Shown: positions 7,071 to 16,097, numbered from the stretch's first letter. The stretch: 64,000 nucleotides of DNA from Chitinophagaceae bacterium (GCA_016699815.1 CP065012.1:124001-188000); one strand, 5' to 3'. The notes: generated by a model not told the origin, from the sequence alone. Made by a program: numbers and translations.

Positions 7071-8702
7071 ATGAATAATTTAGAAAAAAACAAAAACGAA
7101 GATGCCCTAAAACTGGCATGGAGCGATGTTAAGCAAAAGCTGGATAAAATATTTGAAGGTGGTGGAGCAAAAGCAGCGGCTAAGCAAAAAGAAAAAAATA
7201 AATTAACAGCACGGCAGCGCATTGCTTATTTATGCGATAACGATAAGCCTTTTATAGAATTGGGTGCCTTTGCCGGTTATAATATGTATGAAGAATATGG
7301 CGGTTGCCCGGCAGGTGGTACAGTAAGCGGTATTGGCTATATTAGCGGCAGACAATGTATGGTAGTGGCAAACGACCAAACAGTTAAGGCAGGCGCATGG
7401 TTTCCTATTACGGGCAAAAAAAACCTTCGTATGCAGGAGATTGCCATGGAGAACAGGTTGCCGGTGATTTATATTGTGGACAGTGCAGGTGTATTTCTTC
7501 CCATGCAGGATGAAATTTTTCCCGACAAAGAACATTTTGGGCGCATTTTCCGCAACAATGCAAAAATGAGTGCAATGGGTATTACACAAATTGCAGCCGT
7601 TACCGGCGCTTGTGTAGCAGGCGGCGCTTACTTACCCATTATGAGCGATGAAACTTTGATGGTGGAAGGGAACGGCTCAATTTTTCTTGCCGGGCCATAC
7701 CTCGTTAAAGCGGCTATTGGGGAAGATGTAGATTCAGAAACATTGGGTGGTGCGGCAACACATACTGAAATTTCCGGCATAGCAGATTATAAATTTAAAA
7801 CTGAAGAAGAATGCCTCGATGAAGTAAAACGACTGGTGGGCAAACTAGGCGAATCACCAAAAGCAGGTTTTAATAAAATTGAAAAACTTGAGCCGGCTGT
7901 GGATGCAGATGAAATATTTAAAGTGATGTCTCCGGGAAATACCAAACCTTACAATGTAATGGACATAATTAATTGCATTGTAGATAAAGAAAGTTTTGAT
8001 GAATTTAAACAGGATTATGGAAAAACGATAGTATGTGGCTATGCCCGTATAGATGGCTGGGCCGTGGGTATTGTTGCCAACCAACGGCTTATTGTAAAAA
8101 GTAAAAAAGGCGAAATGCAGTTAGGCGGTGTTATTTACAATGATAGCGCAGATAAATCGGCAAGGTTTATTATGAATTGTAACCAAAAGAAAATCCCCCT
8201 ATTATTTTTACAGGATGTTACGGGTTTTATGGTAGGCAGCAGAAGCGAACATGCAGGCATTATAAAAGATGGCGCCAAAATGGTAAATGCAGTTGCCAAT
8301 TCTGTGGTACCTAAAATTACCATCATTACCGGTAACTCTTATGGCGCAGGTAATTATGCCATGTGTGGCAAAGCTTATGACCCAAGGTTTATTTATGCCT
8401 GGCCTTCGGCAAAAATTGCGGTAATGGGTGGCGAGCAGGCAGCAAAAACCATGTTGCAAATTCAAGTTGCCGGTATGAAGGCAAAGGGCGAAGAAGTATC
8501 TGCCGAAAAAGAAAATGAAATTTTAAAAAAGATTACAGAAAAATACGAAAAGCAAACCAAGCCGTTTTATGCAGCTGCAAGGCTATGGGTTGATGCTATT
8601 ATTGATCCTGCACAAACCCGTATGATGATTTCGGAGGCCATTAAAGCAGCCGATAATAATGCTGAAATACACGGTTTTAAAACCGGTGTTTTCCAGGTAT
8701 AA
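7071..8702 (+). CDS. Acyl-CoA carboxylase beta subunit (methylcrotonyl-CoA carboxylase type)
   Basis: The carboxyltransferase subunit of a biotin-dependent acyl-CoA carboxylase, 543 aa from ATG 7071. The frame extends further upstream but would read through a terminator. Landmarks of the family are DSAGVFLPMQDE, FPDKEHFGRIF, VTGACVAGGAYLPIMSDE, the acyl-CoA-binding region FLAGPYLVKAAIGE, and in the second half LFLQDVTGFMVG and YGAGNYAMCGKAYDPRF. The FPD(K/R)EHFGRIF and SDE segments are typical of methylcrotonyl-CoA carboxylase (leucine catabolism) rather than propionyl-CoA carboxylase, but substrate is not provable from sequence. The biotin carboxylase/BCCP subunit is not in this window. Confidence 0.92.
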   Translation: MNNLEKNKNEDALKLAWSDVKQKLDKIFEGGGAKAAAKQKEKNKLTARQRIAYLCDNDKPFIELGAFAGYNMYEEYGGCPAGGTVSGIGYISGRQCMVVANDQTVKAGAWFPITGKKNLRMQEIAMENRLPVIYIVDSAGVFLPMQDEIFPDKEHFGRIFRNNAKMSAMGITQIAAVTGACVAGGAYLPIMSDETLMVEGNGSIFLAGPYLVKAAIGEDVDSETLGGAATHTEISGIADYKFKTEEECLDEVKRLVGKLGESPKAGFNKIEKLEPAVDADEIFKVMSPGNTKPYNVMDIINCIVDKESFDEFKQDYGKTIVCGYARIDGWAVGIVANQRLIVKSKKGEMQLGGVIYNDSADKSARFIMNCNQKKIPLLFLQDVTGFMVGSRSEHAGIIKDGAKMVNAVANSVVPKITIITGNSYGAGNYAMCGKAYDPRFIYAWPSAKIAVMGGEQAAKTMLQIQVAGMKAKGEEVSAEKENEILKKITEKYEKQTKPFYAAARLWVDAIIDPAQTRMMISEAIKAADNNAEIHGFKTGVFQV

Positions 8703-8738
8703 TTTTATCAGCATATACTTCATTTCAAATTTTTTTTG

Positions 8739-9206
8739 ATGGACCATATTACTATTTATACAGATGGCTCTTCAAAGGGAAACCCAGGCCCTGGCGGCTT
8801 TGGGGCAATACTCATGTTTGGGAAACATTCAAAAGAAATTTCTATGGGCTACCGGTTTACAACCAATAACAGGATGGAATTGATGGCCGTACTTGCCAGC
8901 CTCGAAGCTTTGAAAAAAAATGATCTTCCTTTAACGATACACAGCGATAGCCAGTATGTTGTAAAAGCCATTAATGAAGGTTGGCTCAATAATTGGATAA
9001 AAACAGGTTTTAAGGGAGGTAAAAAAAATAAAGACCTTTGGGTAAAATATTTTCAGCTCTCCAAAAAATTCAAAATTAAAATACAATGGGTTAAAGGTCA
9101 CGCCGATAATCCTTATAATAACCGTTGCGATGAATTGGCAACAACGGCCGCAGATGGCAAACACCTTTTGATAGATGAAGGTTATGAAAACCAGGTTGGG
9201 AATTAA
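8739..9206 (+). CDS. rnhA: Ribonuclease HI
   Basis: A 155-aa endonuclease that cuts RNA in RNA-DNA hybrids, cytoplasmic. All four catalytic carboxylates are present: D9 in YTDGSSKGNPG, E47 in NNRMEL, D70 in HSDSQY and D131 in RCDELA, plus the WVKGHADNPYNN loop with H121. ATG 8739 was chosen over the adjacent TTG 8736. Length is standard for bacterial RNase HI. It lies 36 bp after the carboxylase gene and is followed by a long gene-free region. Confidence 0.96.
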   Translation: MDHITIYTDGSSKGNPGPGGFGAILMFGKHSKEISMGYRFTTNNRMELMAVLASLEALKKNDLPLTIHSDSQYVVKAINEGWLNNWIKTGFKGGKKNKDLWVKYFQLSKKFKIKIQWVKGHADNPYNNRCDELATTAADGKHLLIDEGYENQVGN

Positions 9207-9412
9207 TAAAAACTGCTACAAACGCCTGCTATAAGGCCTTTCAAAAAGTTTTCAGTAAAAGCCCTATAGTAGTTTTACGATTAAGGCAATAGTAGCCATC
9301 CCATAAATACATCAGGTTATTTACGATGCACAATGTAATAAACGCAATGTTAAAAAAGGGCAATATCACTCTTGTTTACTTATGCTTACTGCCGCATCTT
9401 TGTACCAGAAGT

Positions 9413-9439
9413 TGATTGATAGCGATTAAATATCAATCA
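9413..9439. repeat. Inverted repeat
   Basis: TGATTGATA (9413-9421) and TATCAATCA (9431-9439) are perfect 9-bp arms with a 9-bp spacer. No T-run follows, so it is not a terminator; it may be a protein-binding palindrome or a relic. Confidence 0.6.
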
Positions 9440-9587
9440 TTATCCAAAGTTCCTGAATAAAGCCAAAATGCTTACCAATATCCAATAAGCGAAAAGCTGT
9501 AAAATTCAATATCAGTCAACTTCTATTTTAAATAAAAAAAGTTCTTTTAAATATTTTGTTCGTTTTAATGTCATATTGATATCCTTG

Positions 9588-9793
9588 TAAAAACCAACCA
9601 ATATCAAATGAAGCCTATGCTGTAAAAAGCGATGATGGCAAAAACCAAAACCAACTATCCCGTAAAAACAAGAGCGGTTCTCTTATAAAACCATTCTTTA
9701 TCCAAAGCCGGTAAACCACCGGTAAGAAAAACCAAAACCAATATCCATGCAGCCTATGCCGGTTATAATAACTGAGCGATGATGGCAAAAACC
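9588..9793. repeat. Imperfect direct repeat pair
   Basis: Two units of about 60-68 bp (9588-9646 and 9726-9793) share the order AAAAACCAA..CCAATATC, AGCCTATGC, and the identical 19-mer AGCGATGATGGCAAAAACC (9628-9646 and 9775-9793). A second copy of AAAAACCAAAACCAA occurs at 9640 and 9727. Confidence 0.7.
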
Positions 9794-9890
9794 CTGAAAC
9801 ACTGAAACCAGGATAACTCATTTAGATTATATATGAGCCCCCTCAGAAGATAATCATCCTGAAAAAACCATAAGTGTTATTTCCTTTTTG

Positions 9891-9939
9891 GAAAACTTCC
9901 ACAGCCTATTAGCATAATGCGATTCCTGTGGAAGTTTTC
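9891..9939. terminator. 14-bp perfect hairpin, probable parE terminator
   Basis: GAAAACTTCCACAG (9891-9904) pairs perfectly with CTGTGGAAGTTTTC (9926-9939), with a 21-nt loop. It begins 9 bp after the end of parE. The stem itself supplies TTTTCC on the minus strand, and a T-rich tract follows on the plus strand, so it may act in either direction. Confidence 0.6.
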
Positions 9940-9947
9940 ATTTTTAT

Positions 9948-11846
9948 TTATACCACAGCTCCATCTTCCACTAAATCCATTTCTACTTTAAGGTTTTGAA
10001 TAATAAACTCCTGCCGCTGTGGCGTGTTTTTCCCCATATAATATTCAAGTAATTGCTGAATATGGTCGCCCTGCTCCATAATTACCGGCGCTTTTCGCAT
10101 TTCGGGGCCAATAAATGCAGCAAACTCATCGGGGCTTATTTCGCCCAGGCCTTTAAACCTTGTTATTTCCGGCTTGCTGCCCAATTTTTTTATTGCCGCA
10201 ATTCTTTGTGCATCGTTATAGCAGTAAATGGTTTCCTGCTTGTTCCTTACCCTAAAAAGTGGTGTTTCTAAAATATAGATATGGCCGTTTTTAACCAGGT
10301 CGGGAAAAAACTGCAGAAAAAAAGTCATGGTTAAAAGCCTTATGTGCATACCATCCACATCGGCATCAGTTGCAATTACAATGTTGTTGTAACGCAGTCC
10401 TTCATATCCGTCTTCAATATTAAGAGCATGTTGCAGCAAATTAAATTCTTCATTTTCATACACCACTTTCTTGGTAAGTCCATAGCTGTTGAGAGGTTTT
10501 CCCCTTAAACTAAAAACTGCCTGGGTATTAACATCCCTTGCTTTGGTAATGGAGCCACTTGCGCTGTCACCTTCTGTAATAAAAATGGTAGATTCCCTTT
10601 GCTTTTCTAAAATGGCTCCTTTGTCTTTTCCCGTAACCTCATCATTGTAATGAAACTTGCAATCCCTTAGTTTTTTATTATGCAGGTTGGCTTTTTTTGC
10701 CCTTTCGTTGGCCAGTTTTTTTATACCTGCCAGTTCTTTTCTCTCCCTTTCATTTTGCTCTATCCTTTTTTTTAGGGCTTCTGCTATTACCGGGTTTTTA
10801 TGCAGATAATTATCCAGTTCTTTTAGTAAAAAATTACCTATAAAATTCTTCATACTTTCTCCGCCTTCACTCACATTTATTGAGCCCAATTTTGTCTTGG
10901 TCTGGCTTTCAAATACAGGCTCCTGCACCCTTACGGCAATAGCGGCACATATGCTTCCTCTTATATCAGCAGCATCATAATCTTTCTTAAAAAATTCCCT
11001 TATGGTTTTGGTATAGCCTTCTCTAAAAGCAGCTAAGTGAGTTCCGCCCTGCGTGGTAAACTGGCCGTTTACAAAACTGTAATATTCTTCGCCATATGTA
11101 TTTTCATGGCTTAACGCCACTTCAATATCGTTTCCTTTTAAATGAATGATGGGATAACGCAATTCATCTTCGTTGGTTTTTCGTTGCAACAAGTCCAGCA
11201 GCCCGTTTTTACTCACATATTTTTTACCATTCAGGTTCATTATTAAACCTGCATTGAGGTAGCAATAGTTCCAAAACTGGTTGTCTAAATATTCCTGTAC
11301 AAAATGATAATTTTTAAAAATAGTTTCGTCAGGAATAAAGTGTACCAAAGTGCCATTGCCTTCAGTAGTTTTGGCTTCTTTATGGTCTTTATTTAGTACG
11401 CCCCTGCTGAATTCGGCGGTCTTTTCTTTGCCTTCCCTAAAAGCGGTTACTTTAAAATAATTACTCAATGCATTTACTGCTTTTGTACCTACGCCGTTAA
11501 GACCCACACTTTTTTGAAAAGCCTTACTGTCGTATTTTGCCCCTGTATTCATTTTACTTACAACATCTACCACTTTACCTAAGGGTATCCCACGGCCATA
11601 ATCCCTTACCGTAATAGCTTTATTTTCTATAGTTACATCAATTTGCTTGCCGTGGCCCATGGTATGTTCATCAATACAGTTGTCTACAACCTCTTTAAGT
11701 AACACATAAATGCCATCATCGGGGCTGCTGCCGTCGCCCAACTTTCCAATATACATCCCGGGGCGCAAGCGTATATGTTCCTTCCAATCGAGGCTGCGGA
11801 TATTTTCTTCGGTATAATCAAAGAAATTTTTTTCTTCTTTTGCCAT
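9948..11846 (-). CDS. parE: DNA topoisomerase IV subunit B (ParE)
   Basis: The ATPase/Toprim subunit of a type IIA topoisomerase, 632 aa, the size of ParE. In order: GHKL ATPase with LLKEVVDNCIDEH, RDYGRGIP and VGLNGVGTKAVNALS; the transducer; then Toprim with FITEGDSASGS and the acidic metal-binding TDADVDGMHIR; and a C-terminal RFKGLGEISPDEF segment. It decatenates daughter chromosomes with ParC, which is not adjacent. The lack of a GyrB insert and the overall length favour ParE over GyrB. A -7 box lies upstream at 11906-11913 and a hairpin directly downstream. Confidence 0.9.
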   Translation of the reverse strand: MAKEEKNFFDYTEENIRSLDWKEHIRLRPGMYIGKLGDGSSPDDGIYVLLKEVVDNCIDEHTMGHGKQIDVTIENKAITVRDYGRGIPLGKVVDVVSKMNTGAKYDSKAFQKSVGLNGVGTKAVNALSNYFKVTAFREGKEKTAEFSRGVLNKDHKEAKTTEGNGTLVHFIPDETIFKNYHFVQEYLDNQFWNYCYLNAGLIMNLNGKKYVSKNGLLDLLQRKTNEDELRYPIIHLKGNDIEVALSHENTYGEEYYSFVNGQFTTQGGTHLAAFREGYTKTIREFFKKDYDAADIRGSICAAIAVRVQEPVFESQTKTKLGSINVSEGGESMKNFIGNFLLKELDNYLHKNPVIAEALKKRIEQNERERKELAGIKKLANERAKKANLHNKKLRDCKFHYNDEVTGKDKGAILEKQRESTIFITEGDSASGSITKARDVNTQAVFSLRGKPLNSYGLTKKVVYENEEFNLLQHALNIEDGYEGLRYNNIVIATDADVDGMHIRLLTMTFFLQFFPDLVKNGHIYILETPLFRVRNKQETIYCYNDAQRIAAIKKLGSKPEITRFKGLGEISPDEFAAFIGPEMRKAPVIMEQGDHIQQLLEYYMGKNTPQRQEFIIQNLKVEMDLVEDGAVV

Positions 11847-11905
11847 GCTTTAAATTTTAAACCCTTTTACTTTTACAGGTGAAACTGCAATATAAAAAAT
11901 GCTAT

Positions 11906-11934
11906 CAAATTTAGTATTGTGTAATTACCCACAA
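11906..11934 (-). promoter_or_regulatory. Putative parE promoter
   Basis: On the minus strand TTGT (11934-11931), 17 bp, then TAAATTTG (11913-11906): a -33 TTG and a perfect TAnnTTTG -7 box, about 60 bp before the parE start. Confidence 0.55.
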
Positions 11935-12111
11935 GTGTTACTAATTTGTTTTCAATTTACAATTGCATACTTGCAGATATATAAAAAGGAAATATCATTT
12001 TTCCATTGGAAGTAAGCTGTGCAAAAACGATAGGATTTTTTTTTACGTCTATTACCTGGTAGTTATAAAGCCCGGATATTAGTTACCTTAGCCATTTAAA
12101 AAAAACAACAG

Positions 12112-12900
12112 ATGAATTTAGATTTAAGCGGAAAAACAGCCATTGTTTGCGGCAGTACCCAGGGGCTTGGGTTTGCCTGTGCTGTAGAAATTGCATTGCT
12201 TGGGGCAAATGTAATATTAATGGCAAGAAATGAAGATAAGCTTAAACTGTGCCTGCAAAGTTTGGATGGTTCAAATGGCCAAAAGCATGATTATATAGTT
12301 GCCGATTTTGCTGATCCGCAACTGGTAAAAGCAGCAATGGAGCAATTTGAAAAAAAGCAAAAAACGGTGCATATTTTAGTAAATAACACAGGTGGCCCGG
12401 CTGGTGGAACCATTATGGCTGCTAAGGAAGAAGAATTTTTACAGGCATTTAATGCTCATCTTATTTGTAACCATATTTTGGTTCAGGCCCTGGTTCCCGG
12501 AATGCAGGAGGCAAATTTTGGAAGAATTATAAATATTATTTCAACTTCTGTTAAACAGCCAATACCCGGCCTTGGAGTGAGTAATACCATTAGGGCAGCA
12601 GTGGCAAACTGGAGTAAAACATTGGCCGGCGAATTGGGAAAATATGGTATAACGGTAAATAATGTGTTGCCTGGTTTTACAAAAACGGTAAGGGCAGATT
12701 ATGTTATTAAAAAGAAAGCAACCGATACCGGAAAAAATGAAGCAGATGTAACAAAAGAACTGGTAGCAGAAATACCTGCAGGTAGAATGGGGATGCCCGA
12801 AGAGTTTGGCGCAGTTGTTGCGTTTCTTTGCAGCCCGGCTGCAGGGTATATCAGCGGCATTAATTTACCGGTTGATGGAGGCAGGACTTTATCTTTATAA
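12112..12900 (+). CDS. SDR-family protein lacking the canonical Tyr-Lys pair
   Basis: A 262-aa Rossmann-fold short-chain dehydrogenase/reductase-like protein. The cofactor motif is GSTQGLG (residues about 14-20), the NNTG segment follows VHILV, and the C-terminus ends PVDGGRTLSL as in FabG-like enzymes. Where the family has YxxxK, this protein reads SNTIR, so the catalytic Tyr is Ser157 and the Lys is Arg161. A subgroup annotated as beta-ketoacyl reductase-like shares this deviation, so activity or substrate cannot be assumed. It has its own promoter-like TACCTTAG at 12084 and is divergent from parE. Confidence 0.88.
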   Translation: MNLDLSGKTAIVCGSTQGLGFACAVEIALLGANVILMARNEDKLKLCLQSLDGSNGQKHDYIVADFADPQLVKAAMEQFEKKQKTVHILVNNTGGPAGGTIMAAKEEEFLQAFNAHLICNHILVQALVPGMQEANFGRIINIISTSVKQPIPGLGVSNTIRAAVANWSKTLAGELGKYGITVNNVLPGFTKTVRADYVIKKKATDTGKNEADVTKELVAEIPAGRMGMPEEFGAVVAFLCSPAAGYISGINLPVDGGRTLSL

Positions 12901-13022
12901 AATCTTTTATTTTTTGGTTGGGTTACTTTTTATATTTTGCCCTATTAAAAAATAATTTTAACTATTCCAGAATTTTTATTCAAATTGCAAACTCTTTTTT
13001 TAATTTTTAAAAACACAACAAC

Positions 13023-13508
13023 ATGAAACTTTCTAAAGTATTATTTGCGTTGGTAATTGCCGCTACGGTGAGCTTTGTTAGCTGCAAGCCCAAAGATACC
13101 GACATTAAATCCGCAGTGGATAAAGCGCTTACTGCCAACCCTGATTTTGCCAAAGCAACAGTAGCCGTGGTAGATGGCGTAGCTACAATTAGCGGTGAAG
13201 TAAAAGACGAGGCAACTAAAGCGGCAATTGAAACTGCAGTAAAAGCAATAAAAGGGGTTAAATCAACTGTAAACAACAGCTCTGTTCCACCTCCTCCGCC
13301 AGCTCCGGTGGTTATTACCCAGGATGACCCGCTTACACAAGCCGTAAAAGATGCTATTAAAGATATTCCCGGCATTACAGCAACTGTAGAAGAAGGTGTG
13401 GTAAAAGTTGCAGGTAATATTACTAAAACTAAATGGACAGCATTAAAGAAAGCGCTTGATGCCCTTAATCCAAAAAAAGTTGATGGCTCTGGCCTCACAA
13501 TTAAATAA
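13023..13508 (+). CDS. BON-domain lipoprotein
   Basis: A 161-aa exported lipoprotein. The signal peptide ends in the lipobox FVSC, with Cys at residue 21. Two BON-like modules follow (about 26-87 and 102-160), each with the helix then GVATISGEV or GVVKVAGNI strand pattern, joined by a Pro-rich linker (PPPPPAP). BON domains bind membranes or peptidoglycan-associated partners and are typical of envelope-maintenance lipoproteins such as OsmY/DolP. It is followed 27 bp later by a BON-SH3 protein, so the two are likely co-expressed. Confidence 0.88.
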   Translation: MKLSKVLFALVIAATVSFVSCKPKDTDIKSAVDKALTANPDFAKATVAVVDGVATISGEVKDEATKAAIETAVKAIKGVKSTVNNSSVPPPPPAPVVITQDDPLTQAVKDAIKDIPGITATVEEGVVKVAGNITKTKWTALKKALDALNPKKVDGSGLTIK

Positions 13509-13535
13509 TTTTATAACCTTTAAACTTTTTTGAAA

Positions 13536-13958
13536 ATGACTTTACAGGAAAAATATAAATCACTTACTGATGCAGCATCTGCTGCAGGTGTAACCAATTT
13601 GCAGGTTCGTGACCAGGATGGCGTACTCTATGTGGATGGAATTGCCCCTAACGGATCTGTAAAAGACCAGCTTTGGAATATTTACGATACCATTGACCCT
13701 AATTACCTTTCTGGTGATTTGGTGCTGGATGTAAAAGTTTCTGTTGATGCAAATGTTACTAAAGTAAAAGTAACTACAGAAAAATCTAACCTCAACATTA
13801 GAAAAGGCCCTGGCACAGACCAACCCATTGTAGGTAAAGCAGCGCATGGCGAAGTGATTACACTGGTAAGCCAGTCAAGTGAACAATGGTGGCTTGTGCG
13901 TACAGATGATGGCGAAGAAGGCTATGCTTATGCACAGTACCTTACTCCGGAGGCTTAA
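13536..13958 (+). CDS. BON-like plus SH3b domain protein
   Basis: A 140-aa protein starting at ATG 13536 (an in-frame TTG lies 6 bp upstream). Residues 1-65 are BON-like, with GVLYVDGIAPNGSVKDQLW. Residues about 75-140 are a bacterial SH3 domain: LNIRKGPGTDQPIVG, then WWLVRTDDGEEGYAYAQYL. It has no signal peptide, so it is predicted cytoplasmic, unlike its neighbour. SH3b domains usually bind cell-wall peptides when exported; the lack of an export signal is unusual but is also found in LysM/BON proteins such as the YgaU type. A terminator follows at 13983. Confidence 0.82.
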   Translation: MTLQEKYKSLTDAASAAGVTNLQVRDQDGVLYVDGIAPNGSVKDQLWNIYDTIDPNYLSGDLVLDVKVSVDANVTKVKVTTEKSNLNIRKGPGTDQPIVGKAAHGEVITLVSQSSEQWWLVRTDDGEEGYAYAQYLTPEA

Positions 13959-13982
13959 TTAATATTTTTTTCAATTCTTTGA

Positions 13983-14013
13983 AGGGGACAATTTAATTTG
14001 TCCTCTTTTTTTT
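13983..14013 (+). terminator. Rho-independent terminator
   Basis: 9-bp stem AGGGGACAA/TTGTCCTCT (one G-U pair), then eight T. It ends the BON gene pair. Confidence 0.85.
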
Positions 14014-14046
14014 GAAATAACAAAGCTAACTTGCAAAAAAAAACTT

Positions 14047-14766
14047 ATGAACATTTTACAAAACAAAACAGCATATATTACCGGTGGCAGCAAAGGTGTA
14101 GGGTATGGCATCGCCAAAATATTACTTCAAAATGGTATGAATGTGGCCATTACCGGCCGTAACCTCAGTGCGGTGGAAGCAGCAGCGGCTTCTTTAACCA
14201 CCGATAGTTCAAAAATTTTAGCCATCCAGTCTAATGTAAGCGACATGAAAGATGAAGTGAAAGCCATTGAAAGCACAGTTGCCAAATTTGGAAAAATAGA
14301 TGTGGTGGTTGCCAATGCAGGAGTTGGCTATTTTGTTCCTTTTGATGATTTAACAGAAGCACAATGGCACGAAATGCTGGATACCAATCTTACCGGCGTA
14401 TTCAACACTGTAAAAGCTGCGTTAAATGAATTGAAAAAAAACCGAGGATATGTAATTACCATTTCCAGCCTTGCCGGAACCAATTTTTTCGAAAACGGAT
14501 CAGGATACAATGCCAGTAAGTTTGGCCTTGTTGGGTTTACCCAGGCCATGATGCTCGACCTGCGTAAGCATGGAATAAAAACTACTACTATTATGCCAGG
14601 GTCTGTAGCAACTTATTTCAATAACCATATTCCATCGGCAGAAGATGCCTGGAAAATACAGCCCGAAGATATAGGTGAACTTGTTGCGGACGTACTCAAA
14701 ATACCCGAACGTACATTACCCAGTAAAATAGAAGTAAGGCCATCTATTCCACATAAATTGGATTAA
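14047..14766 (+). CDS. SDR-family oxidoreductase
   Basis: A 239-aa classical short-chain dehydrogenase, FabG-like. It has TGGSKGVGYG for NAD(P) binding, NAGVG, catalytic Ser in ISSLAG and the intact YNASK motif in GSGYNASKFGLVGF. It ends without the usual DGG terminus (RPSIPHKLD), as in many sugar or ketone reductases. Substrate is unknown. The stop codon overlaps that of the convergent purM by four bases (TTAA). Confidence 0.9.
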   Translation: MNILQNKTAYITGGSKGVGYGIAKILLQNGMNVAITGRNLSAVEAAAASLTTDSSKILAIQSNVSDMKDEVKAIESTVAKFGKIDVVVANAGVGYFVPFDDLTEAQWHEMLDTNLTGVFNTVKAALNELKKNRGYVITISSLAGTNFFENGSGYNASKFGLVGFTQAMMLDLRKHGIKTTTIMPGSVATYFNNHIPSAEDAWKIQPEDIGELVADVLKIPERTLPSKIEVRPSIPHKLD

Positions 14767-15920
14767 TAAATTAGTTCTGTTTCGTTTACAGTAATAATTA
14801 ATTGTTTTTTATCTGCAGCTTCTACCCTGCCGATAATTTGTGCATCAATACCAAAAGAGTTTGCAATATCTATTATCGTTGCTGCATTATTTCTATTGCA
14901 ATACAGTTCCATGCGGCAGCCCATATTAAACACTTCGTACATTTCTTTTAAGCTGCTTCCGCTATTTTGTTGAATAATTTTAAAAATTGGCGGTGGCGCA
15001 AAAAGGTTGTCTTTTATAATCCTGAATGGGGAGTGTAAGTATTTAAGGCACTTGGTTTGCCCGCCGCCACTGCAATGTATGAGCCCGTGAATAATATCAA
15101 AATAATTTTGTAATAACAATTTTAAAACGGGCGCATAAGTTCGGGTTGGGCTTAAAAGCATTTGGCCAATTGTGGTATCTGCATATTTTTCTGTTAATTC
15201 ATGCTTGCCGGCATATATAATATCCTCAGGCAGGTTATTGTCAAAGCTTTCTTTGTAAACCGATGCATATTTTTTATGTAATACATCATGTCTTGCACTG
15301 GTTAATCCGTTGCTTCCAATACCGCTGTTGTATTGGGTTTCATAATTGGCTTTGCCATAGCTTGCAAAACCTACAATAACATCACCATCATTTATTTTTT
15401 CGTTTGAAATAATTTTTCTTTTTTCCCATCGGCTCGTCATAGTGCCATTTACGGTTACGGTCCTCACCACATCTCCCACATCTGCCGTTTCGCCACCCAG
15501 GTAATTTATGGAAATGCCAAAAGATTTAAGCATATCAAATACTTCCTGCGTACCATTAATTATTTGTTGCAAAACTTCACCCGGAATTAGGTTTTTGTTA
15601 CGGTCAATAGTACTGTTGAAAACAATATTGTCATAAATACCTACGCAAAGCAAATCATCCAGGTTCATCACAACGGCATCCTGTGCAATACCTTTCCATA
15701 CCGATAAATCACCCGTTTCTTTCCAGTACAAGTATGCCAATATGCTTTTGGTGCCTGCGCCATCGGCATGCATTACATTAATATAATTGCTGTCGCCTGC
15801 AAGGCTGTCATCATAAATTTTACAAAAGGCAAATGGAAACAGGCCCTGATTTAAATTTCTTACCGCTTCATGCACATCTTCTTTTTGTGCAGATACACCT
15901 CTTTTGCTATATAAACTCAT
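14763..15920 (-). CDS. purM: Phosphoribosylformylglycinamidine cyclo-ligase (AIR synthase), Bacteroidota type
   Basis: Purine biosynthesis: closes FGAM to aminoimidazole ribonucleotide using ATP. 385 aa, longer than the approximately 345-aa enterobacterial enzyme but usual for Bacteroidota. The N-terminal AIRS domain has the signature HADGAGTKS, then NLDDLLCVG and YLGGETADVGD; the C-terminal AIRS_C domain includes IHGLIHCSGGGQ and FNMGCRMELYC. The divergent Bacteroidota sequence is sometimes annotated only as AIR synthase-related; the Gly-rich ATP-binding elements support function. Convergent with the upstream SDR and sharing TTAA at their stops. Confidence 0.82.
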   Translation of the reverse strand: MSLYSKRGVSAQKEDVHEAVRNLNQGLFPFAFCKIYDDSLAGDSNYINVMHADGAGTKSILAYLYWKETGDLSVWKGIAQDAVVMNLDDLLCVGIYDNIVFNSTIDRNKNLIPGEVLQQIINGTQEVFDMLKSFGISINYLGGETADVGDVVRTVTVNGTMTSRWEKRKIISNEKINDGDVIVGFASYGKANYETQYNSGIGSNGLTSARHDVLHKKYASVYKESFDNNLPEDIIYAGKHELTEKYADTTIGQMLLSPTRTYAPVLKLLLQNYFDIIHGLIHCSGGGQTKCLKYLHSPFRIIKDNLFAPPPIFKIIQQNSGSSLKEMYEVFNMGCRMELYCNRNNAATIIDIANSFGIDAQIIGRVEAADKKQLIITVNETELIY

Positions 15921-16079
15921 TGGATAGATTCAATAATTGTAAATGCAAAATTAAAATTTAAACAGTAAGGAATATATTTTTACCGGTTTTTATTTAATGA
16001 ATTGGTTGAAAAATGCTGAACAGCCATTTTAAGTTAGAAAACTAAGGTATTTACTGAATTACCTTAAGCAATTATGAAT

Positions 16080-16087
16080 TAGTTTTG
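16080..16087 (+). promoter_or_regulatory. Putative ribF -7 box
   Basis: TAGTTTTG matches TAnnTTTG 10 bp before the ribF ATG, predicting an almost leaderless transcript. Confidence 0.45.
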
Positions 16088-16097
16088 TAGTAATAAT

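Larger units (their letters stand above)
9207..9947. other. Gene-free region with degenerate repeats
   Basis: About 740 bp with no credible gene on either strand. It contains a 9-bp inverted repeat at 9413-9439, an imperfect direct repeat at 9588-9793, and a 14-bp hairpin at 9891-9939. The one longer open frame (minus strand, 9615-9821) is low-complexity (Trp, Phe, Leu) and mirrors the repeats. It looks like the remains of decayed repetitive or once-coding DNA. Confidence 0.6.

Noticed and set aside
9615..9821. Minus-strand 68-aa Trp/Phe-rich frame
   Set aside because: The sequence merely mirrors the degenerate repeats (WFWF and LPSSL repeated); no family and no promoter.
13007..13498. Minus-strand 163-aa frame
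   Set aside because: Antisense of the BON lipoprotein, which has a signal peptide, domain matches and consistent neighbours.
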